Source of the DNA: Prorocentrum cordatum
Taxonomy: Eukaryota; Sar; Dinophyceae; Prorocentrales; Prorocentraceae
Reading direction: 5' to 3'
Assembly (NCBI GenBank): GCA_963575745.1
Contig: CAUYUJ010014760.1
Coordinates: 569,745 to 607,244, forward strand
DNA length: 37,500 nucleotides
Positions 1 to 9,559 of this stretch are shown here, piece after piece (positions within the stretch are counted from its first letter, which is position 1; every line of letters begins with the position of its first letter). Made by a program: the position numbers and the translations under genes. The notes below the pieces were generated by a model. It ran no database searches and was not told the DNA's origin. It saw only the letters and a program-made list of their open reading frames with translations.

Positions 1-195
1 CGATTGAAATCTACCCTTCACACCCACACACACGCCAGCATGATCCGCCCCCTAGGGATGGGCAATTTCGATGCGATTGTGGCCCACTTTTCTGTTCATA
101 CGAAACGAAGCCATCCCAGCCACACCGTATTCGACCCCTCCCCCGCACACCCCTTGCAAATGATACTATGCGCGAATACGCGCTGAGAATTCTAG
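1..195. other. Unassigned leading sequence
   Basis: No coding, RNA or repeat signal that I can support. The short open frames here have no recognisable content. The conserved head of a composite repeat begins at 196. Confidence 0.5.
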
Positions 196-255
196 CCTGG
201 CGAAGGACCCAACCATATGCAATTGTGAATGCCGCAATTGTGAATACCATCTTCG
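196..255 (+). repeat. Composite repeat head, copy A
   Basis: Starts CCTGGCGAAGGA, continues ACCATATGCAATTG, and contains GCAATTGTGAAT twice, 16 bases apart, ending at CTTCG. It matches 25772-25831 and 30738-30797 with only a few substitutions and no length change (60 bp each). The bases just upstream also share an AATT a few bases away in all three copies. Confidence 0.8.
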
Positions 256-265
256 CCCGCGCTCC

Positions 266-1556
266 CTATGTGGCCACGGCTTCCCGCCGGAGCCCGACAT
301 GCTCAGGAACACGTTCGTGGCCGTCTTCGCGGGCGCCGACGACGACAAGGACGGCGTCCCTTTGACCGAGGAGCAGAAGCAGGAGAGGGCTTCGAGAGCC
401 ATGAGGGAGGAGGTGTCGGTGCACGTCGAGAAGTCGGAGTACGACGCCCAGGCGCGGTTGTTGAAGCAACACAACTATGGGGCCACGATCCTCGTGAGGG
501 GTGTGCCGAAATGGCCCGAGGCCGCCATGGGAACCCTGCCACTGGAGGCCTTCGGTGGAGCTCCCTCTGGGGCCACAGTCCTCGTAATGGGTGTGCCGAA
601 ATGGCCCGAGGCCGCCGTGCGAACCCTGCCACTGGGGGCCTTCGGTGGAGCTCTCTATGTGGCCACAGTCCTCGTGAGTGGTGTGCCGAAATGGCCCGAG
701 GCACCCTGCCACTGGCGCTTTCGGTGAAGCTCCCTATGTGGCCACGATCCTCGCGAGGGGTGTGCCGAAATGGCCCGAGGCCGCCATGCGAACCCTGCCG
801 CTGGCGCCTTCGGTGGAGCCCCCTATGGGGCCACGATCCTCGTGAGGAGTGTGCCGAAATGGCCCGAGGCCGCCATGGGAACCTTGCCACTGGGACCTTC
901 GGTGGAGTTCCCTATGGGGCCACGATCCTCGTGAGGGGTGTGCCGAAAAGGCCCGAAGTCGCCATGCGAACCCTGCCGCTGGCGCCTTCGGTGGAGCTCC
1001 TATGGGGCCACGATCCTCGTGATTGGTGTGCCGAAATGGCCCGAAGCCGCCATGCGCACTTTGCTACTGGCGCCTTCGGTGGAGCTCCCTCTGGGGCCAC
1101 AGTCCTCGTAAGGGGTGTGCCGAAATGGCCCGAGGCCGCCATGCGCACTTTGCTACTGGCGCCTTCGGTGGAGCCCCTATGAGGCCACGATCCTCGTGAT
1201 GGGGTGTGCCGAAGTGGCCCGAGGCCGCCATGCGCACTGTGCTACTGGCGCCTTCGGTGGAGCTCCTATGGGGCCACGATCCTCGTGAGGGGTGTGCCGA
1301 CATGGCCCGAGGCCGCCATGCGCACTTTGCTACTGGCGCCTTCGGTGGAGCTCCTATGGGGCCACGATCCTCGTGAGGGGTGTGCCGAAATGGCCTGGGG
1401 CCGACATGCGCACTTTGCTACTGGCACCTTCGGTAGAGCTCCTATAGGGCCACGATCCTCGTGAGGGGTGTGCCGACATGGCCCGAGGCCGCAACGCGCA
1501 CTTTGCAGCTGGCGCCTTCGGTGGAGCTCCAATGGGGCCACGATCCTCGCTAGGGT
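266..1556 (+). repeat. ~90-bp tandem repeat array, copy A (about 12 units)
   Basis: The unit begins with GGGGCCACGATCCTCGTGAG, passes through GTGTGCCGAAATGGCCCGAG and ends CCTTCGGTGGAGCTCC. Unit starts at 481, 571 and 661 show an exact 90-bp period; later units vary by a few bases. A first partial unit (266-278) is separated from the rest by the coding-like segment 281-473. Because 90 is a multiple of three and the unit lacks stops in several frames, long spurious open frames appear on both strands; none looks like a selected protein. The array ends in a GATGAT microsatellite at about 1556-1580. Confidence 0.9.
281..473 (+). pseudogene. Captured coding-like fragment with EF-hand-like loop
   Basis: A frame with an ATG at 299 reads through to the array with the composition of a real protein: acidic and basic residues alternate, and nearly all codons end in G or C (about 52 of 57 by eye). 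It contains an EF-hand-like loop, D-D-D-K-D-G-V-P-L-T-E-E, with acidic residues at positions 1, 3, 5 and 12 and Gly at 6, but Pro instead of a hydrophobic residue at 8. A charged, helix-like stretch follows, ending SEYDAQARLLKQHN. The segment is bounded by CTATGTGGCCACG on the left and CTATGGGGCCACG on the right, that is, by the repeat unit itself. It has no visible full gene around it, so I infer an exon piece captured by, or left inside, the composite repeat. The parent gene is not recognised. Confidence 0.45.
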
Positions 1557-1616
1557 GATGATGATGATGATGACAATGATGCGAGGAGGAGGGAGGGGAC
1601 AGCGGGAGGAGGAAGG

Positions 1617-1670
1617 AACGCGGGGCGCTCTCTTCAAAACGAAGAACCAACACCACAGGATGGATGGGAA
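1617..1670 (+). repeat. Composite repeat tail, copy A
   Basis: Begins AACGCGGGG and contains TCTTCAAAACGA and CCAACACCACAGGATGG. It matches 27778-27832 with one single-base gap and about four substitutions. In both copies it follows the array after a purine-rich GAGGAGG stretch. Copy C lacks it because a LINE insertion cuts that array. Confidence 0.75.
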
Positions 1671-2339
1671 AAATCGGTTTCACAAACACTGTAAAACAGA
1701 TTCACACGTGCGTGTCGTTGCGCGCGCATGCCGGAACCCTCCAAACATCGTCGAGCTCGTGTGGTTTTCAAAATGGAATGCCCCGAAAACAAGCAACAAA
1801 ACCATGTGGTTTCGCAGCAAATGCTTCAACCGAAGACACGCGGGCTCTCGCAAATTCTTGCGTGAACCGTCTGTGAAAACACACGGGCGTCTCGCGCGCG
1901 CGTCAAGATCATTCGAACGCCCTTTCGCGCTTGCTGGGGGGGGGGCACGACCCCGTGTCAAATAACACCATCAGGCCGGGCACCTCGCGCGCACGGGCCG
2001 CACGCGCGTGTCGAAATCCTTCGAAAACCTTCATCACGCCACGTGGACACCATCATCGTCACCGGCGTGATCAGCATCGGCACCCAAATTGGTCTCGCCG
2101 TTGTGATCGTCATCATCACACCGACATCGCGACTATCACATCTTGCGTGCCGTCGTCGACGTCGGCATGATGCCGCGCTCGCTCCAGACTAGCTGGCCGC
2201 TGTGCGCGCGGGCCTGCGCGCGCCAGCGCGGTCGCAGCGATGCGCCAGCCAGCGCCAAGCAGTCATCACGATAGCCGCCGCATGGGTGTTGAACATGGGT
2301 GGGTGGGTGGGATGATTGCGCAAGCAGTGGAATTGGCAA
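1671..2339. other. No gene seen; unique sequence
   Basis: Mixed-composition DNA with CG-rich bursts (CGCGCGC near 1720, 1890 and 2215) and a GC-rich inverted stretch near 2200-2222. Open frames are short and share no features with known proteins. I see no repeat match elsewhere in the window. Confidence 0.5.
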
Positions 2340-2565
2340 CTTCAAGTTTGGCAGGGCGACTTGCAACACATAAATTGCACCACATAGTTTGCATCACATG
2401 GGCTACACCACATCGGTTGCAGAACCTGCATCGCACATCGGATGCACAACTTGCAAAGCACCGTACAACATTGCACCGCAATCACTGTTCCGCTTAGATT
2501 GCTCCACGTAGATTGCTTCACACACTCTGCACAACAGATATCGCACAACATGGATTGCGCCGCGT
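2340..2565 (+). repeat. Degenerate short tandem repeat (TTGCA/CCACAT type)
   Basis: Variants of ACCACATNNNTTGCA recur at irregular spacing of roughly 11-16 bases (for example TTGCACCACATAG, TTGCATCACATGG, TTGCAGAACCTGC). This looks like an old, diverged minisatellite. No coding content is supported. Confidence 0.55.
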
Positions 2566-3059
2566 ATACGGGTCCACATGAAATGCTCTGCATGAATGGC
2601 TGGGTACACACTGTTTGGGGTCCACGCTGGCTAATCTATCGTCCTTGTCGGCCACGCGGGCGCAAACCATGAAACAGGGGGAGGGCGGGAGGAAGGAAGG
2701 GACAAGGGGAAATGAGAAGGATGGAGCACCAGGGAGATTCGCAGGAAAAGGGTTCAGGGCAGGAAAGCAAACGGCTGAACCAGACGGGCGGCTTGGGCGG
2801 ACGGACCTCAAGGGGCGGGTTGGGCGGGCGGGTCCAGACGGCCAGGTCGAGCGGGGCGGGTCGCTGAAGCGTCACGCCTCCAGAACCGCGAAGAGATCTC
2901 GAGCGACAACGCGATTCTAAAAGAATTCGCGAGGCAGTTCAATGCGAGAGGGTGATTCCTGACTGTCGAGTGCGCGGAGCCTTCATACATTGCGAGGACG
3001 TTCCAAGCGAGAGCGCGAGTCCTTACATCGTAAGGGCGCCTCGAGTGGGACCGCGAACC

Positions 3060-4323
3060 TTCAAACAAATCCCACCAACCCTTTAGGGCGCAAGGTGGTT
3101 TAGGGAGCTTCCTCTTCCACCCCTCCCTCTTCCCCTTCGGGGAAGGGTTTGCCTTTCCCCCTACCCCCTCCCCTGGACCTGGACGGGTGGTTTCGCGGGT
3201 AGTTGGAGCGCCCAAAACGGCCTCGGCGAGGAAACCCATATCATTGGTTATACTCAGGTGTTGGCCCCATGTTGGCTTTCTGGTGGGGGCTAATTAGAGA
3301 ACCCTTCTTCGTTGATCGATCCCCTCCGACATGGTCCCAAGAGCGTTCCCAACGCTCCCCAGGGTGCCCCCGAAGGCCCCCAGGGTGCCCCCAAGAAGCT
3401 CCCACTAGACTCCCAAGAGGCCCCCCAAAGGCACCCAAGACGCTCCAAGAGGGCTCGGCGAAAATGCTAAAATCACTGGTTCAATTAAAGTTTTGGCCGC
3501 ATGTTGGCCTCCCGGGTGGGGGGGGCACTGGTTCATATGATTCCAAGAGCGCCTGGGACAGCCCAAGATGACCTCCAAGATGGCTCCAGACATCCCAAGA
3601 CACCTCAAGACGGCCCCCACGATGCTCCAAGAGGCCCCAATACCGCTCCAAGTGGCCAAAGAGCTTCCCCAGGAGGCCCTGAATAATCAAAAACCTTTCC
3701 AAAACCCTAGGAAGTTCAATGTGTCTGGCTGTCTCGCCTTTTCGCTTCCGATGGCCATCCGACGCCTCAAGATGGGTCCAAGATGGCCCCAGAGGGTTCC
3801 AAGAGAGGCCCAAGAGAGCCCCAACACGGCCCCAAGAGCGCCTCAAGAGCGCCCAGGAAACCCCAGGAGGCCTCGACAGGCGCCCAAGAGGCCTCCAAGA
3901 GGCTCCCAACAGACCCCCAAGAGGCCCCGAGAAGCTCTCCGAGGCACCCAAGACGCTCTAACAGGCGTCTGGAACCGCCAAGAGGTGCCCAAGACGCTCC
4001 AAGAGGCCTCCACTGGGGGGCCCTTCATCTGTGTGCTGCCCACTTCCCTGATCGAGACAATTCCTCTGGGCATCGTTTCTTGATGGGCTGGTGGGGATGC
4101 TTTTTGGTCTGGGGGCTCGGGAAGCAAGTCGAAAGCCGTCCGAACACTAGCCGGGCCGCGACTAGGCAGCAAGAAAAGAGAGGGGCAAGCAAAGCGAGCG
4201 CGCGGGCAGCCACTCAGAAGGAGCACCAGGAGCGGCACTCCCAACCCGGTGGCGTGGAAATCCCGGTGGCGACCATCAAGTAAGCGCAGCCAAAACGGCG
4301 CGGCGGCGCGACCATTAACACGC
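3060..4323 (+). mobile_element. Composite element 2, copy 1 (inserted in a tandem monomer)
   Basis: The 5' part (about 3070-3230: ACCAACCCTTTAGGGCG, then CCCCTACCCCCTCCCCTGG) and the 3' part (about 4083-4323: GGCTGGTGGGG, GTCGAAAGCCGTC, GCCACTCAGAAGGAG, GGCGCGGCGGCGCGACCAT) match the ends of a second copy at 14050-15104. Between them lies a body of degenerate 15-bp-period CCCCAAGAGG repeats. The flanks belong to one monomer of the surrounding tandem family: its 5' half ends near 3060 and its conserved 3' segment resumes near 4350. This supports insertion of a discrete unit. No protein-coding content and no clear target-site duplication are seen. Confidence 0.6.
3240..4020 (+). repeat. Degenerate 15-bp-period repeat (CCCCAAGAGGNCC), plus orientation
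   Basis: Imperfect units of the type GGCCCCAAGAGGNNC follow each other at ~15 bases. The period is a multiple of three, so all frames tend to stay open and encode Pro/Gln/Arg/Ala-rich strings that should not be taken for proteins. Two copies of a longer motif, GTTGGC flanked by TTGGCC and a G-run, occur at about 3258-3290 and 3492-3530. Confidence 0.7.
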
Positions 4324-4840
4324 TGGTGGGGAATACGTGAAGCGTCTAGAACTGTGAGAAGATATCAGGCGGAAGCCGTTGTTGTAACAGCTCGGGGTCG
4401 ACAGGCGCAATTTAACGATCCAAGACTTGCCCTTGTAAAAAATGGCGCAGGCCTCGCAAGGGGCACTTCAATTGAAAAAGCACCATGGGAACCGGAGGCG
4501 GGGTAACAAACATGTTATTTGAACATGCGATTTCAAGAACAACAGTTGCAGCAATAATAATAAGCCTCTTAGCTCCAATCTGCACGCACGTAGATTAAAA
4601 TGTACATCCCAAACCCTGGATACTCACCCTCTTCGACTTCGAACAACCGTATCCCCTTTGGGGGGTGGTATATCTTCCTTCCCTGCCACGCGAAGTTGGC
4701 GCAGCCCCGAAAACAGGAAGTAGGAGAAGGGAACAAGGGACAGAGCGAGGAGGAAGGGAATGGCGCAAGAGAGGGAGGAGGGAAGGGGCATGGGGGAGGG
4801 AGGAGGAGGGAGGACGAGGGAGGCGAACCGAAAGGGGGAA

Positions 4841-4858
4841 AGAGAGAGAGAGAGAGAG
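4841..4858 (+). repeat. (GA)n microsatellite
   Basis: Nine GA dinucleotides within the purine-rich block of the second tandem monomer. Confidence 0.9.
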
Positions 4859-6974
4859 GAGCAGGAAAACAAGAACGGTAACAGGCGGGCGGATCTGGTG
4901 GGCGGGGCGGACGGACCCTAACGGGCGGGTCGGGTGTACGGATGCGGCGGCGAGTGGCGACTGTGGGCCCCAGCGGGCGGGTCGGGCGGGCGGGCCCCGA
5001 CGGGCGGGTTGGGCGGGCGGGCCAATAAATTCCTGAGCATATGAATCGGGAGGACATCTTAATCGAGATCGGAATTCCTTGGTAAACTGCAAGACCGTCC
5101 CGAGCGAGTGCCATTCTTGGGTAAACTACAGTCGTACCTAGGCCTGAAGAACATTCTTCAAGAACAGGAGACCCTTCGTCGGCTAAAAGAAACAGAACAT
5201 CCAAGGGTGCCCTCCCCAAGATGCACAAAAACGTCAAAACAGCACGAAGAACCTTAGGTACCCTCCCCAAACCGATCTCGATCTTATACCTCGATCCGAC
5301 TGCACAAAGAAATCTCAAGCGAGAGAGCGCTTCCGTCATCAATAGCAAAGGACAGTGCTGAGTAAATCGCCTAGAGGTCCTAAGCGAGAGCATGGAGTAC
5401 TGAGTGTCGACGGCGCGGCGTTTCGAGCGGGAACGTGATTCAATAAACTGTACAGGTGAACTATTAAGCGGGGGCAGCCGTTATTGTAGACTAGAGGCAA
5501 GGGGCGCAATCTGAGGCGCAAGACTCCCTCTTGTCAAATACAAGGTGCGGGCCCCGGGAGGGGCACTTCAATTTCAGAAAATACCATGGGCACCTGATTC
5601 CTGATCAACAGCAATATCCCTTAAAAGTGAAGTTCAGCAATCATATTCAGACTGTTCGCTCTGATATGCTCGTGAATCAACCAAGATGTCTGTCCCGAGC
5701 CCTGACTGCCCGCCCTGTTCATCTTTGATCAGATCCTCTTTGGGGTGGTATCGTCCTTCCCTGCCACGTGTATTTGGCCAAGTCCCCAAAACGAGAAGAA
5801 CAGAAACATTGTACGAGGGAGAGGGCGAGGAGGATGGGAGTGGGGGGAGGGCAGGAGAAAAGAAGGGGGCAACCGGGAAGGAGAGATGGAGGACGAGAGG
5901 GGTTAAAAAGAGGGCACAGCAATAGGGGATGACAATGAAGTCTCAGGCGAGAGCGCGGTTCCAGAGTAAATCATGAGTAACTCCCGAGCGAGGGCGCGAT
6001 TCCAGAGCGCCGAGAGACTCGTAGAAAAATTGAAGGGGTGCCGCGAGAGAGCGCGAATGTTAAATAAATGCGCATGACGGTTTCAAGCGGAAGCGCGATT
6101 CGCCAATCAAATGTGAAGACATATCAGGCGGGAGCCATTCTTGTTGTAAACCAGAGGCCATGGGCACATATTGAGGAGCAAAAGTTGCCCTGCTAAGAAA
6201 CAAGGTGCGAGCCTCGGGAAGGGGGACTTCAACTGCGAGAAAAAACATGGGCACCAGAGGGGTGATCAACGTGAATTATCCTTAGAAATGAAAATTGAGC
6301 CATCATATTGAGTCTGTTCAGTTTTCATCTGCTAGCGTGTTATCCAACATATATCCCGAACCCTCGATACCCGACCTCTTCGTCTTTGATCGTGCCCCCC
6401 CTATCTTCCGTACCTGACACGTGTAACAAGCTGGCGCAGCCTCTACAATGAAAGAAGTGAGGGAGAAGAGAAGGGACAAGGGGGAGGGAGAAGGATGCGG
6501 CACCAGAGAGATTAGCAAGGGAGGGGCAAGTTAGGAACAGGAAAGCAAACGGCAGGACCAAACGGGCGGGTCGCGCGGGCGGACCCTAACGAGCAGGTCG
6601 GGCGGGCTGGCTCAGGCGGCCAGGTCGAGCGGTAGCGAGATTCCCGTGCAAATTCTGGGAAGGCCAGAGCGACAGCGTGATTCCTGAGTGTCGAGGGCTC
6701 GCCTTGTGAATAATTACGAGAAGGTCACGCGGAGGAGCGCGATTCCTATGTGAATCGTACGGAAGTCCCGCGCGGGTGTCCCGCGCGAAAGCGCGATTAT
6801 GAATGAATTGTGAGGGGGTATCAGGCTGGAGCCGTTGTTGTAAACCCAGAGCCAGCGTCGAAGTCTGAGGCGCAAGACTCGACCTTGTAAAATACCAGGT
6901 GCGAGCCACGGGAGCGGCACTTCAAATGCAAAACACAATGGGCACCGGAGGTAGGATCAGCCATAGGAACCTTT

Positions 6975-7660
6975 TTCATCCATAAGCATCATCATAATCA
7001 TCATCAGCATTAATGCACCATCATCAACAGCATCATCAGCATTAATCCACCATCATCAGCAGCATCGTCATCACCACCACGACCGCCAGCACGACAACCA
7101 CCACCAACACCATCATCATCAACAGACTCATCAGCATCATCAGCATCAGCAGCATCAGCATCAGCATCATTACCATCATCATCATCATCCTCATCATGAT
7201 CATCATCATCATCAACGTCATCATCATCCGCATCATCCGCAGCAGCACCAGCACCAGCATCAACGTGAGCACCTGTAAATCAATGTTTAGATTCATCCAC
7301 ACCCTCATGATCACCCATCATCATCATAACCGTCATCATTAACACACCATCATCATCAGCATCATCATCACCATCGTCATCATCATTAGCATCATCGTCA
7401 CCACCACGACCACCACCACGACCACCACCACCATCATCAGCAGCAGACACATCAGCAGCATCATCAGCATCGTCATCAGCATCACTCTCATCATCATCAT
7501 CAGCGTCATCATCATCCTCATCATCAGCAACAGCACCAGCACCAGCATTAACGTGAGCACCTGCAAATCAATGTTTATATTCATCATAACCATCATGATC
7601 CTCATCCTCCTCCTCATCATCACCATCATCATTATCATCGTCATCATCATCATCTAGGCC
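6975..7660 (+). repeat. CAT/CAG trinucleotide array with a 288-bp higher-order copy
   Basis: Dominated by CAT, CAC and CAG triplets on the plus strand. A non-triplet marker, ACGTGAGCACCTG followed by AAATCAATGTTTA, occurs at 7263 and again at 7551, exactly 288 bases (96 triplets) apart, so a ~288-bp block has been duplicated inside the microsatellite. Encoded His/Ser/Ile or Met/Asp runs are artefacts of the repeat. Confidence 0.9.
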
Positions 7661-8030
7661 ACCATCATGATCATCATCAGCAACAGCACCAACCACCACA
7701 ACCACAACCACAACAACATCAACAGCTACAACAACCATAGCAACCGCAGCAGCAACAACATCAGCAGCATAACCATAAGCAGGAACAACAACAACAACAA
7801 CCACAACACTGAAAACAACCACCACAACACCAACAACACCAATCATACCAGCACCGAGCAACCAACCAACCAACCAACCAACCAACCATAACAACACCAG
7901 TGCCAACAACATTTGCAACAACAACAGCAGCAACACCGTCATCATCACCACAATCATACCATCATCCTCACCACCATTATCAGCACATCCACCATGGCAC
8001 ACACACACACCAACATCATCGTCAATATCG
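7661..8030 (+). repeat. CAA/ACC/CAG-rich low-complexity tract
   Basis: CAACAAC, CCACAAC and an ACCAACCAACCA tract (7859-7888) replace the CAT triplets of the preceding array. CAT triplets return at 7938-8030. No coding signal. Confidence 0.8.
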
Positions 8031-9213
8031 TGCTAAGTACATCCTCCTCCTCCTGCTCCCTCTCCAACCTCCTCCACCCCTCCTCATTCCCTTTCCCTCC
8101 ACTGGCCATGCGATCGAGTTAAGAAAACAAACTCCCTCGTCCTCCTCGCTCTCCTCATTCTCCTATTTCTCCGTCCCCTATGGCCTCCTCCTGCTCCGCC
8201 CCTGGAAGCCTCCTAAACGGAGCTGATGCATCAGCGGCGTTGGAATGATGAGAATCAGGCTCTGGGTCGCGCCAGGTCACCGATGAATCGGCGATGCGGC
8301 GAGATCCTGAGACAATCTCCACCCCCACCAGGAAAACCTCAGCCCCCCCTGGCCGACCTGCCCCTCCTAGGTGAGGATGGGTGCCTACTCCTTCTGGTCT
8401 TCGCCGCACCCATCCCCACCTAGCAGGGGGCAAAACTGGAAGAGCCACCTGAACCTGTTCCACTCGGGGTTGGGAAGGCTCTGACTTTGATGACCGTCCA
8501 CTCCAGCCCCATTTGAGAGGCAACTGGAGGCGATGACCCGGGCGACGCTCGGGCCTCTCCCGCGAGGCCTGCTTCCGCTCGCGTTTCTCCTCCGGTGCGG
8601 CAGGCGTGACCATGGCAGTTCTCCTCCTCTTCGTCCCCCCCGCCCCCCGAGGGGCAATCGGGATGATGAGAGAAAGCAGCAGGAAGTGTCGCGGCAGCCA
8701 GAGCCGCGGCAGCAAGAGCTGAGGAGAACCGCAACAGCAAGAGCCGCAGCAGCAGCCGGAGGGAAAAGAGGAGCTGGATGGAGACCAGGAGGCCCCCTGG
8801 CCTGTCCGCTGCTAAAACTCCCCGCCCTGCTGCTCTCGATATTGCTCCCTCGCCCCCCTCCGGATCAACCTTCTCATCCTTCCTCCCTCCCCGCCTTATC
8901 TGTGTCCTCGCTCTCTCTGGGCTTTCTCCTCTTCGTCCTCCTTTATCAGGGAGCACTGGCAAGAGAACCTTGGAGTCGTGTTGTCCTCATACTCCTGCTC
9001 CTGCTCCTGCTCCTCGAGCCACTCTTCCTCATCACCAACATCATCCCCCTCACTTCCTCAGATCAACGCGCTGGGCTAATCCTTGCCAGCGGCCCCACCG
9101 ACGGTCAGCGAAGAAGCCGCACATAACAGCAGCTGACACAGACAAAAAATGTGGCGCAACTGGCATAGCCGTTTTCGCGTCACGGCGACCGATACGTATT
9201 TATACAACAGAAG
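8031..9213. other. No convincing gene; GC-rich mixed sequence
   Basis: Several overlapping open frames exist on both strands (for example minus 8155-8715 and plus 8533-9126), but all are rich in Pro, Arg, Leu or Ala runs caused by CCT/CTC and GCAGC repeats. I cannot pick one as real. A (TCCTGC)-like stretch lies near 8990-9015. Confidence 0.45.
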
Positions 9214-9260
9214 TGAGAGAGAGGGAGAGAGAGAGAGAGAGAGAGAGAGAAAAAAAAAAA
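9214..9260 (+). repeat. (GA)n followed by A10
   Basis: GA dinucleotides run from about 9214 to 9250 and end in ten A residues; GA-rich sequence with interruptions continues to about 9330. Confidence 0.9.
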
Positions 9261-9330
9261 GATAAAGAGAAAGAGAACACAATAGGGACAGAGAGAGAGA
9301 GGCGAGAGAGTGAAAGAGAGAAAGAGAGAG

Positions 9331-9559
9331 ATAATGCGCTCATTCGTAAGACCGACATGACTCGGGATGTGCATGGGCCCCTGTCCGCGACGCATAGACG
9401 AGGGATGGGGGGGCGCGGAACATCGGAAAAGGGTGACAAGCAAAAGCCGGGACGGGGCCCTACCGATTCAACTATCGGCTGAGTAAGCAGTCCCCACCTA
9501 CACAGGCTCCACGACGAAATGAGCGGACGGCGGAAATGGCAACGTAGCGAGCAGTTCAA
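9331..9559. other. No gene seen
   Basis: Unique-looking sequence between a GA microsatellite and a pyrimidine tract. No supported feature. Confidence 0.5.

Larger units (their letters stand above)
196..1670 (+). mobile_element. Composite repeat element, copy A (head, 90-bp array, tail)
   Basis: The element has three parts that recur elsewhere in the window: a 60-bp head (196-255), an array of ~90-bp units (about 474-1548), and a ~54-bp tail (1617-1670). Copy B at 25772-27832 has the same three parts in the same order; copy C at 30738-31135 has head and array only. Conserved single-copy ends around a variable array suggest one dispersed unit rather than independent satellites. I see no transposase or reverse transcriptase in it. 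It could be a non-autonomous element or a dispersed satellite spread by recombination; no target-site duplication was identified. Copy A differs from the others by holding a coding-like fragment (281-473) between the head and the main array. Confidence 0.65.
2636..6965 (+). repeat. Tandem array of 0.66-1.1 kb monomers (four units)
   Basis: Four related monomers lie head to tail: 2636-3060 plus 4324-4599 (split by an insertion), 4600-5679, 5680-6344 and 6345-6965. Each full monomer starts near a TATCCCGAACCCT-like sequence, then GGGGTGGTAT and a CCTGCCACG block. It continues through a purine-rich GGGAGAAGG block, a GGGCGGGCGGAC block (missing in the third unit), and copies of GCGAGAGCGCGATTCC. 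It ends with a conserved segment starting TATCAGGCGGGAGCC and passing GAGGCGCAAGACT and GGGGCACTTCAA to ATGGGCACC. No open reading frame is conserved among the units. Confidence 0.75.

Noticed and set aside
268-1182. 304-codon open frame through the 90-bp array
   Set aside because: The repeat unit is stop-free in several frames on both strands and has a period divisible by three; the frame is a product of the repeat.
256-1670. CRISPR-like or bacterial repeat array
   Set aside because: Units are contiguous and 90 bp long without unique spacers, and the window is eukaryotic.
4286-4296. AGCCAAAACGG as a second spliced-leader trace (reverse complement CCGTTTTGGCT)
   Set aside because: Only the TTTTGGCT core matches; the other copy of the same element reads differently there, so it is element sequence, not an SL.
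7861-7888. Tetranucleotide ACCA run as a possible telomere-like repeat
   Set aside because: The unit ACCA/TGGT is not a known telomere repeat and the run is short and embedded in other microsatellites.
8155-8962. Minus-strand frames with a Leu-rich stretch resembling a signal peptide
   Set aside because: The Leu/Arg run comes from a CAGCAG/AGCAAG-type repeat; both strands are open and neither has a motif.
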